From Croceitalea dokdonensis DOKDO 023 (GTDB lineage: Bacteria > Bacteroidota > Bacteroidia > Flavobacteriales > Flavobacteriaceae): a stretch of DNA of 64,000 bases. Position 1 is the stretch's first letter. Each line of letters starts with the position of its first letter. The stretch spans positions 434,001 to 498,000 of the forward strand of contig NZ_LDJX01000002.1 of the NCBI RefSeq assembly GCF_001306415.1, given 5' to 3'. A program made the position numbers and the translations under genes. Positions 35,219-42,826 of this stretch are shown in pieces. The notes below the pieces were generated by a model. It had not been told where the DNA came from and ran no database searches. It saw only the letters and a program-made list of their open reading frames with translations.

Positions 35219-35463
35219 TTAGGCCTAATGATCTCATAACTGCGAAAAGTACCAACTCTGCTCTTAGATATTGAAAGCATTGATGTTTGTCTAAAAAATT
35301 ATCAATTACAAAGAGGATTGGGGAAATCCATGAGTAAAAACAATTTGTACACGAGTACATGAAAATATGTTTTTAGCTTAGTTCCGAAAAAGGTTGGTTT
35401 TTTGAAACATTCCTCGAAGCTGATAATAAACGATTACTTGAATTTTATAATCACTAAAAGTGA

Positions 35464-36102
35464 TTAATCCAATAAGCCACAATCTATGGCTTTTTTAATA
35501 ATCCCTACGCTATTTTTTGCCCCCAATTTACTCATTAGGTTCATTCGATGTGTTTCCACGGTTTTAATACTGACAAACAACTTTTTAGAAATTTCTTGTG
35601 TGGTCAACTCTTCACTGATGGCCTCTAAAACTTCCTTTTCCCTTCTGGTGAGTTTAGGTATAAAAGTTTCTGAATTTTGACGACCCAAAGCATAGTTCAT
35701 TAATTTTTTCTCAATTTTATCTTGAAGGTATTGTCTGCCTTCCAATACAGTTTTCAAGGCTTCGATCAATTCGGTCTTTTGGGTGTTTTTGAGCAAATAA
35801 CCACTGGCCCCATTACTCAACATTCTTTTTACAAAAGAAATTTCCTCAAAATTGGTCAATGCCAATATTTTAAGTTCAGGATATTGCTTAAGCAATGTTT
35901 TGCACAATTCTATACCATTTATATCTGGCAAATTAATGTCTAAAAGAAGAATATCGGGTTTGTCTAAATTTATTTTCTTCAATGTTTGTTGTCCGTTATC
36001 ATAAGTTCCGACAACGTCTATCTCTGGGGTATTTGCAAGCATGGCTTTGATACCATTTAGTACCAAAACATGGTCATCGGTTATGGCTATTTTAGTTGTC
36101 AT
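35464..36102 (-). CDS. NarL/LuxR-family response regulator
   Basis: 212 residues. The receiver has ITDDHVLVLNGI and phospho-acceptor LLLDINLPDINGIEL (Asp 55), with ALTNFEE and LLKNTQKTEL completing the pocket. The C-terminal GerE helix-turn-helix reads LTRREKEVLEAISEELTTQEISKKLFVSIKTVETHRMNLMSKLG. It is the last gene of the six-gene unit and overlaps the kinase gene by 11 bases, so the two are a cognate pair. NarL-type dimers bind inverted repeats; two such sites precede the first gene of the unit. Confidence 0.93.
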   Translation of the reverse strand: MTTKIAITDDHVLVLNGIKAMLANTPEIDVVGTYDNGQQTLKKINLDKPDILLLDINLPDINGIELCKTLLKQYPELKILALTNFEEISFVKRMLSNGASGYLLKNTQKTELIEALKTVLEGRQYLQDKIEKKLMNYALGRQNSETFIPKLTRREKEVLEAISEELTTQEISKKLFVSIKTVETHRMNLMSKLGAKNSVGIIKKAIDCGLLD

Positions 36103-38104
36103 TTAAGTTGGTTGTATCTATTTCGATGCTATAGGAAGTTCCTTTTGAGTTAGAGATTACGTCTTTTGTGGCATTCAAATAATCTATTCTTGAATCTATG
36201 TTATTAAGGCCAATGCCTTTACTATCCACGTTATTTAAATCGTACCCTTTACCATCATCTTCTACGGTTACTTGGATGATATTCTCCCGACTGCTTATCT
36301 GTACTGTGATTTCTTTGGCTTCTGCATGCTTAATACTATTACTGACCAATTCCTGAATAATCCTATAGATATTTGCCTCGTTTTTTTTCGAAATTCGTGG
36401 ATGCTCTCCTATATGATGGAAATTGATTTTTTGTTTCTGTAAATCATCCATAGTACTACAGTAATCGAACAAGGCCTCTACCAAATTGAATTTTTCAAGC
36501 GATGGCGGTACCAAATTATGGGAAATGGCCCTAACCTGTTCGCTGGACTTATCAATCATAGCCACTACTTCATTAATTACCACCGTATTCTGTGCTAACA
36601 TTGAAGTTAGTTTGTATTTAATGGCGGAGAGGTCACCGTTAACCCCATCATGCAGTTCTTTAGCAATACGAAACCGTTCTTTCTCTTCACCTTCCATTAA
36701 AGACTCTAAAGTTTTTACCTGTTGTTCTCTTTTTAGAGCCAAAATCTCTTGATTTTTTCGCTTTTGTCGCTGTTGGTAGAGAAACCAGCCTAAAAGGGAA
36801 GAAACCAATAGAAAAATAGCGATTCCAGTCATGATACCATACTGTGTTTTCTTTTTTTGTAATTCTAACTCGTTTTTTTCTAGGGCCAATTTTTGTTCTG
36901 CTATTTCTTTGTCTTTTTTTTCTGTTTCATACTTAGTTTCAATTTCATTTATAATTTCTTCATTTGTCTCATTTAGCATACTGTCTTTATATCTAATATG
37001 AAGTTTATAACTTCCTAATGCCTTTACAGGTTGATTCTTTAAGGAATCAATATTACTTATGGCTAGATATATTTCTGAAATTGAAGGATAACTTTTTATT
37101 TTTTTTGCTAACACCAAAGCCTCATTGAAATGATTTTCAGATTTAACTTTGTTTGAAGTTTTACCATAAGTCGTCCCTAATGACATATGAGTTTGAATAA
37201 GATCATTTTCATCCCCTTGTTGTATTGAAATTTTTAGTGATTTATTCAAAAAATTTAATGCCTTTTCATAATCTCCTTTTCTGTCATATATAACGCCTAA
37301 ATTGTTGTAATTTCTGGCGACCTCTTTTTTATTTTCGTTCTTTAGATTTACTTTGAGTGATTGCTCAAAATAATCAATTGCAGTATCTATTTTGTCCGTT
37401 TTACTATAAATTGTGCCAATGTTATTTAGTAAAGTTCCCAATGCAAAATTGATATTATCGTTGTTCGCTTTTTCCGATAACAATAAAGCTCTCTTGTTAT
37501 ACTTGATAGCATTATCATAATCCTTTTTAATATTATATAGATTGCCTATGTTTACTAGCTTAATGAACTCTCCGTAGGTGTTTCCGGTTTTTTCATCATA
37601 TTTAACTCCCTGAAAATATGCTTGTAAGGCTTTTTCGTAATTATTTTGACGTTTATACATAACCCCAATAGAAGTATACAGAGCTGATTTTTCCAAGGAG
37701 TTTATTTCTGCAATTCTTAACGCCTTACTGAGATATACAAAGGCGGAATCATATTTGCCAGAAAATATAAATGCATTACCTATATTTTTATTAGCCAGCA
37801 CTTTAAATTTTGCCAAATTCAGTTTTTCAGCATAACGCTCTAGTTTTTTTCCATAAGTAATAGCGGAATCAATATTTTCATACAAATAGTAATAGGCCAA
37901 GTCTCCTAGTATTTCGCCTTTAATAGTGTCTTGTTGTTTCTTTTTTAACTGTAGTTTTAAACTATCGATTACCGTAGTTTGTGAAAATCCACAAAAAGTA
38001 ATTATCAGGAAGAATAGTAAGGTTGGTTTTCTCTTCAAAACACTTGAATTACAGAGTTTAAGATACATTTTTAATTTTGTCCATTCCATACTGCTAAGCT
38101 TCAT
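36092..38104 (-). CDS. TPR-containing sensor histidine kinase (HisKA_3 type)
   Basis: 670 residues. A signal-like hydrophobic stretch (PTLLFFLIITFCGFSQ) is preceded by an unusually long N-terminus; ATG at 38068 would give a standard 30-residue signal. Residues about 60-375 form seven to eight TPR repeats (YEKALQAYFQGVKYDEKTG, YDNAIKYNKRALLLSEK, YEKALNFLNKSLKISIQQG), expected in the periplasm. A coiled coil and one membrane helix (424-443) follow, then the phosphoacceptor RIAKELHDGVNGDLS (His 485) and the ATPase (ELVSNSIKHAEA, DDGKGYD, GIGLNNIDSRI). The TPR sensor implies recognition of a peptide or of the neighbouring secreted proteins. The TPR part is very A+T-rich. Confidence 0.92.
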   Translation of the reverse strand: MKLSSMEWTKLKMYLKLCNSSVLKRKPTLLFFLIITFCGFSQTTVIDSLKLQLKKKQQDTIKGEILGDLAYYYLYENIDSAITYGKKLERYAEKLNLAKFKVLANKNIGNAFIFSGKYDSAFVYLSKALRIAEINSLEKSALYTSIGVMYKRQNNYEKALQAYFQGVKYDEKTGNTYGEFIKLVNIGNLYNIKKDYDNAIKYNKRALLLSEKANNDNINFALGTLLNNIGTIYSKTDKIDTAIDYFEQSLKVNLKNENKKEVARNYNNLGVIYDRKGDYEKALNFLNKSLKISIQQGDENDLIQTHMSLGTTYGKTSNKVKSENHFNEALVLAKKIKSYPSISEIYLAISNIDSLKNQPVKALGSYKLHIRYKDSMLNETNEEIINEIETKYETEKKDKEIAEQKLALEKNELELQKKKTQYGIMTGIAIFLLVSSLLGWFLYQQRQKRKNQEILALKREQQVKTLESLMEGEEKERFRIAKELHDGVNGDLSAIKYKLTSMLAQNTVVINEVVAMIDKSSEQVRAISHNLVPPSLEKFNLVEALFDYCSTMDDLQKQKINFHHIGEHPRISKKNEANIYRIIQELVSNSIKHAEAKEITVQISSRENIIQVTVEDDGKGYDLNNVDSKGIGLNNIDSRIDYLNATKDVISNSKGTSYSIEIDTTNLNDN

Positions 38105-38112
38105 TACTTAAA

Positions 38113-38970
38113 TTAATGACAGTAATCGGAGTTTTGAACGTAATATCTTGAGTTATCCAAAAAAGTATTACCTTCTTCATTTGTTGATAGGTCGTACTCT
38201 ACAATGGTTCCATCGGTGAAAGCGAGCTCTAAAACAGATATATCCCCAACGCTGTAAATATTATAGGTGCCCGAGTCGTTCTCATTGCTCCCAGCAGAAC
38301 CGAATCCGTAACTTTCATCAAAGGCAATGTGTGAGTTGCCGTAATAGGCAAAGCTACCGTCAGGGCATAAATCAATGGTGCGTTTTTCAGAGCCATCGCC
38401 TCGAGTAAGTCCAAAATAGAGTTGTTTGCCCATGAGTTTTTGCTTCCAAAAAGTGGTTACATTACTATCTTCGGCTTTATAAAACTTTACTGAATTTGAC
38501 AACTTATCAGCTTCTTTTTTATGTGTCGCAGTAAAGGCCGTGGTTTTGGTCACTATTAAAATGTTCATCCCTTTTCCTCTACCGTTGATGAGGCCAATTG
38601 CATAGGCTTTTACTTGCTGTCCGTTAAAAATACCGGTATAATAGCCTTCTACGCGATTATTGTTTTTCTCAACAAAATGGCTATCAGCTGAAAGCTGTAC
38701 ATTTCCTTCAGTGATGCCTTGTTCAGCAAAGGCCTTTAGTTCAGTTATACTTTTGGTGGTATTTGATGAAAGAATTAGTAAACCAGGTATGGTCTGATGC
38801 CCCAGTACGATATAATCACCATCTAACTGCCCTTGCCAGCCTTCTGGAATGTCAAAGCTTAGACCTAATTCTTGTAGATTTACTTGTTTTGAAAGTGTTT
38901 GTGCTTTCATCTGTATATTGCTCATTAAAATAATAAAAAGTATAAATGATTTTATAATTTGACCTATCAT
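38113..38970 (-). CDS. Secreted two-domain protein, PsbP/DcrB-like plus lipocalin-like
   Basis: 285 residues from ATG at 38970, which opens a signal peptide (MIGQIIKSFILFIILMSNIQMKAQ); the frame is open upstream but overlaps the previous gene. The first part (about 25-165) resembles PsbP/DcrB-type folds: LSFDIPEGWQGQLDGDYIVLG, LIVTKTTAFT. The second (about 175-285) has a lipocalin-like strand pattern with a glycine-rich turn (GKQLYFGLTRGDGSEKR, DGSFAYYGNSH, ISVLELAFTDG). Function unknown. It lies 8 bases before the histidine kinase gene and 40 bases after the propeller lipoprotein, so it is a good candidate for a periplasmic link between them. Confidence 0.72.
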   Translation of the reverse strand: MIGQIIKSFILFIILMSNIQMKAQTLSKQVNLQELGLSFDIPEGWQGQLDGDYIVLGHQTIPGLLILSSNTTKSITELKAFAEQGITEGNVQLSADSHFVEKNNNRVEGYYTGIFNGQQVKAYAIGLINGRGKGMNILIVTKTTAFTATHKKEADKLSNSVKFYKAEDSNVTTFWKQKLMGKQLYFGLTRGDGSEKRTIDLCPDGSFAYYGNSHIAFDESYGFGSAGSNENDSGTYNIYSVGDISVLELAFTDGTIVEYDLSTNEEGNTFLDNSRYYVQNSDYCH

Positions 38971-39010
38971 TTTCTTTTTGGTTTTTACAGTTTTAGATTG
39001 ATTTTTGTGG

Positions 39011-41248
39011 TCAGTTGTTTTGTGGTTCTTTAATAAAAATGGAATTAGCATCACTCCGACCACTAGACAAAGGAATAGACACTCCATCTTTCCAGAATGT
39101 TGCAACATAATTTTCGTTACCTACTACGTAGACTACATTGTTATAGACATAAATTGATTTTGCAAAAGCGTTAGTACTTCCACCTGTTATAGAAGAAGCG
39201 ATTCCATTTTTCCATGTGGTTGCCACCCATATGTTGTTGCCATTACGGACTTCTCCGGCAATATGAACATCATTATCGATGACGTAAACTGAGTTGGCGT
39301 TGGCCATGGTATTTCCATCTGTTAATGAAGTCGCTTCTCCATTTTTCCAGATTTTTGCTGTGGTAGGGCCATCGGATGTTTTTTGTTCCATACCAGCTAC
39401 ATACACATCATTTCCAGAGACATATACTGAATTTGCAAAACTGTTGCCAACTGTTAAGGAAATAGTTGCACTATTTTTCCAAACTGTAGCGTCAAATTGT
39501 TCATTACCTAAAATGGAACCCGTTACATACACATCGGCACCTGATACAAAGACATCCCTTCCCAAAACCTGAGCATTGACAAAACCAATACTTTCGGATA
39601 GCGTAGTGGTGACACCATTTTTCCAAAGTACTGGCATGAATCCGGTCGTATCGTCATACACATAACCAGTAGCATAGACATCAGCACCTTCAACATAGAT
39701 TGAATGAGCCATGCTAATATCACTCGTTAGAGTTGTGGCGATGCCGTTTTTCCAAATAGTGGCTACCCCGTTTTGCTGACCGGCCACGTAAACATCATCA
39801 TTCGTTACGTAGATCTTATTAGCGAGGCCACTACCACTTGCAAGATTAGTGACTGAACCATTTTTCCAAACCATAGCGACTGGTAAATCATTTTCATTCA
39901 GAGACCATCCAGCAATGTAAACATCCCCTTTATCGCATTCGGATACTTGTGTCTCTTCTACACTATAACACAAATCCATTTCACCCTCATCGACAACCAA
40001 TTGTGCGATACCCACTAAAATATTACCACCGTTCCCTATTTTGCCTACCAAGTCAATAAACTTTAACAGGCTGGCAAATTGTTTTAGGTAATCTTCTACT
40101 TGTTCGGCACTGGTAAAACAGGCTGCAAGTGTAGTTGATTCATTAAAGAATGTATATAACACATCATGCAACAGGCCTAGTTTTTCTTGTTGTGTTGTAG
40201 CATCTTCAAAGCCGCCAAAAGTTTGCACATGCTGTTTGAAATTGGCAATCATTGGTTGTATACAATCGCCTAATGGAAGTACTTCAAGAATAATATCGCT
40301 CCCCCAGTTAATATAGTTGCTTAAAAGGGCCACTTGGTTTTCAATACTGGTGTCGGTTGATTTTCCGGTTCTTATCCTAATGTCATACTGCCCATCATTT
40401 TCAAAAGTATAGGTGTATTCAGCGGGTTGTAAGTCTCCTGGTAGCGGTGTTCCTCCATAAGCACTCGCAAAGGCGCCCATGGCTTGGCCGATAGTTGTTG
40501 GTAAAAAGGTAATGCGTTCTGAAGTAATACTTTTAATTTTCACTTCATCTTTATAGATGCCGATCTCAGTATCATATGTTTTACCAAGGTTGACAAAAGT
40601 AATTTCATTATTGGTCAACCTAATATCGACAGGGTCATAAGAATAATCCAGTTTACTGGACTTGCTAGCTTGAGGAAATAGCAGTTGATTGTAAAAAACA
40701 GAAACAGTTGTAGCTAGTTCAGGACTTGAAATATCTAAGGGACTTGTGTTGTTTTTTAGTTGTTTTTCAATGGAGTCCTCTATATTTTTAAGACCCGGAT
40801 CTCCTAAAAATTTTGCTATCAATTCCTGTTTGGCCTCATCTGACATCAACAAGGAAAATGGCAAATTCATTAGCATCGCCAAAGCCGTTGATTTCGTATT
40901 AATTTCAAAATCGGTTTGTCCGGGATAGGTAAATCCCATCAACAGTACCTCGCCATTGTTATCACTCACCAATTGCGTTAAGAATTTATCTTCTTGGGTA
41001 ACCATTTCATAGGTTCCATCTGATACAGTTGCTACGTCTATTGGCGATGAGATGGTGAGATTGTTAACATCTATACCGCTTTCAATCGGTACAACTATTT
41101 TCCCGGAAATGGTGCTCTGCGTAGTTGTGGGTGACGGGATTTCCGCTATGGGATCGTCATCTTTCACTATTGGTTCGTCTTTTTGGCAGCCAAAAACGGC
41201 GGCTAGAAAGAATACTACTATTGCTATTTTATTAAGTGCTGTTTTCAT
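39011..41248 (-). CDS. Surface lipoprotein with seven WKNG-type propeller repeats
   Basis: 745 residues. Lipoprotein signal AAVFGCQKDEP: the residues after Cys (Q-K-D-E) match the Bacteroidota lipoprotein export signal C-x-K-(D/E)2, so it is probably on the cell surface. Residues about 45-130 contain a small beta domain (ISGKIVVPIESGIDV) followed by a helical middle part (SDEAKQELIAKFLGDPG and others) with few recognisable features. The C-terminal 300 residues hold seven repeats of the type DVYVAG...ATIWKNG...LT.G..ANSVYV, enough for a closed seven-bladed propeller. No catalytic residues. I infer a binding or adhesion protein. Confidence 0.85.
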   Translation of the reverse strand: MKTALNKIAIVVFFLAAVFGCQKDEPIVKDDDPIAEIPSPTTTQSTISGKIVVPIESGIDVNNLTISSPIDVATVSDGTYEMVTQEDKFLTQLVSDNNGEVLLMGFTYPGQTDFEINTKSTALAMLMNLPFSLLMSDEAKQELIAKFLGDPGLKNIEDSIEKQLKNNTSPLDISSPELATTVSVFYNQLLFPQASKSSKLDYSYDPVDIRLTNNEITFVNLGKTYDTEIGIYKDEVKIKSITSERITFLPTTIGQAMGAFASAYGGTPLPGDLQPAEYTYTFENDGQYDIRIRTGKSTDTSIENQVALLSNYINWGSDIILEVLPLGDCIQPMIANFKQHVQTFGGFEDATTQQEKLGLLHDVLYTFFNESTTLAACFTSAEQVEDYLKQFASLLKFIDLVGKIGNGGNILVGIAQLVVDEGEMDLCYSVEETQVSECDKGDVYIAGWSLNENDLPVAMVWKNGSVTNLASGSGLANKIYVTNDDVYVAGQQNGVATIWKNGIATTLTSDISMAHSIYVEGADVYATGYVYDDTTGFMPVLWKNGVTTTLSESIGFVNAQVLGRDVFVSGADVYVTGSILGNEQFDATVWKNSATISLTVGNSFANSVYVSGNDVYVAGMEQKTSDGPTTAKIWKNGEATSLTDGNTMANANSVYVIDNDVHIAGEVRNGNNIWVATTWKNGIASSITGGSTNAFAKSIYVYNNVVYVVGNENYVATFWKDGVSIPLSSGRSDANSIFIKEPQNN

Positions 41249-41254
41249 TTTATT

Positions 41255-42790
41255 TTAATATTCAAAAGTCCATACATCGTTCCATACCTCGAAACTTTGA
41301 AAACCTCCACTGCCGGCAATTTTCCAAATTTTATTAGCGTAGGTAACCGATGTGTGGAACGCTGATGCCGTATATCCAGCATTTTTTGCTGCTAGTTGCC
41401 AGTTTACCCCATCTTCGCTAAACCAAACATCGTCTAGTTCTACAAGCTCATTGGTCGCATTGTCAGAGCCACTCAACAACCAAATTTTGTCGTCCCATAC
41501 GGTTATCGAGTGATTATGGCGTTGTCCATAGGGAGCATTATCTGTTTGTAAAGTCCAAACTTCTCCATCTATCGTGCTGTAAATTCTGGTATCGTTAAAA
41601 CTACCTACACGCCAAATTTTATTTTGAAATACGGTAAATTCCGAGCCATTCATATTAAAGCCGGCATCATCTGTAACTTTTTGCCAATTTGTACCATCTG
41701 TACTGTTCCAAACTTGGTTGCGTGAATAGGAGTCGGCAATATCCCTGCCTCCAATGATCCACATTTTATTGTCAAAGACCAGCATTTTGTGATTAAATCT
41801 ATTGTTGATATCTATGTGGTCGGTTACTTGTGTCCAGTTACTACCGTCACTACTGTTCCAGATATCATTAAACTCTTGGCTACCATTGCCGCCAATAACC
41901 CACATTTTGCCATCAAAGACTACCGAAGCATGACCGGTTCTAGCTGCGAAATTAGCATTGGCCGTTACTTGGGTCCATGTAACACCATCGGTGCTTGACC
42001 ATACATCATTAAACTGTCCGCCGCAGCAAGAATTACCACCGATGACCCACATTTTGTTATCAAAAACCAAGGAATTATGGCCCCCTCTGGCTGTGAAACC
42101 GGCATCGTCCGTTACTTGAATGGCAGCTACTAAATCACGAGTTGTAAATGATTGCACGCTGCTTTCACTACTAGCATTAAAAACATCCCTTGCAACTACC
42201 TTCCAATAGTAGGTAGTATTATTTTTTAATGGACTATTGATGGTGTACGAATTAATTGTTAATTCATTGTCAATTATTGTAGTTGGGCTTGAAGATTCGT
42301 CTAGGAAAATTTCATAAACTATAGCATCGTTTTCTGCATCCGTAGCAACAGTCCAATTTAATTCAGGTGTTAACGACACTGATTCTTCATTTGCACTCGG
42401 CGCAGCTAAAACTACTGCAGATGGGGCTGTATTAGGTCGCATTTCGGTTTCAAAACTATATGGAGACTCCGAACTTAGCCCTTCCTCATCATAAGCTACA
42501 ATCTTACCGGTAAATGAAGTGGAATAGGCTAAATCTGTAAAAGTGTAGGTGGTAGCCTCAATGTTTGATGCTACAGTTTGACCTTCCATTAAAACGGAAT
42601 AAGAAACTTTGCCTCCTTCCGGATCATTTGCAGACGTCCAGGTGATGGTTGCAGTATTGTCCGTTATGGTTGTTGAAACAGTAAAGGCCTCAGGAGCTTC
42701 ATTTTTTGTAGTATCTGCTTCGTCTTTTGAACAATTAATGAGAAGAAACATACTTAATGCTACACTCGAAATTTTTAAGCTTGTTTTCAT
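41255..42790 (-). CDS. Surface lipoprotein with two FN3 domains and a six-repeat kelch-like propeller
   Basis: 511 residues. Lipoprotein signal LLINCSKDEAD, with the surface-export pattern S-K-D-E after the Cys. Two fibronectin type III domains follow (about 30-120: ATITWTSANDPEGGKVSYSV; about 122-218: PELNWTVATDAENDAIVYEIF and NTTYYWKVVARD). Residues about 225-511 carry six kelch-like repeats of the pattern GHNSLVFDNKMWVIGG...NDVWSSTDGVTWTQVT, the last ending in DVWTFEY. Six blades can close a propeller. It starts 36 bases after the LRR gene and ends 6 bases before the next gene. Probable ligand- or surface-binding role. Confidence 0.87.
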   Translation of the reverse strand: MKTSLKISSVALSMFLLINCSKDEADTTKNEAPEAFTVSTTITDNTATITWTSANDPEGGKVSYSVLMEGQTVASNIEATTYTFTDLAYSTSFTGKIVAYDEEGLSSESPYSFETEMRPNTAPSAVVLAAPSANEESVSLTPELNWTVATDAENDAIVYEIFLDESSSPTTIIDNELTINSYTINSPLKNNTTYYWKVVARDVFNASSESSVQSFTTRDLVAAIQVTDDAGFTARGGHNSLVFDNKMWVIGGNSCCGGQFNDVWSSTDGVTWTQVTANANFAARTGHASVVFDGKMWVIGGNGSQEFNDIWNSSDGSNWTQVTDHIDINNRFNHKMLVFDNKMWIIGGRDIADSYSRNQVWNSTDGTNWQKVTDDAGFNMNGSEFTVFQNKIWRVGSFNDTRIYSTIDGEVWTLQTDNAPYGQRHNHSITVWDDKIWLLSGSDNATNELVELDDVWFSEDGVNWQLAAKNAGYTASAFHTSVTYANKIWKIAGSGGFQSFEVWNDVWTFEY

Positions 42791-42826
42791 ATTTCATGTT
42801 TTTAATGGATAATTTTTTATTAGTTA

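Noticed and set aside
36092-38104. TPR kinase as a starvation sensor partnered with phoBR
   Set aside because: It has its own overlapping response regulator of another family and lies in another transcription unit.
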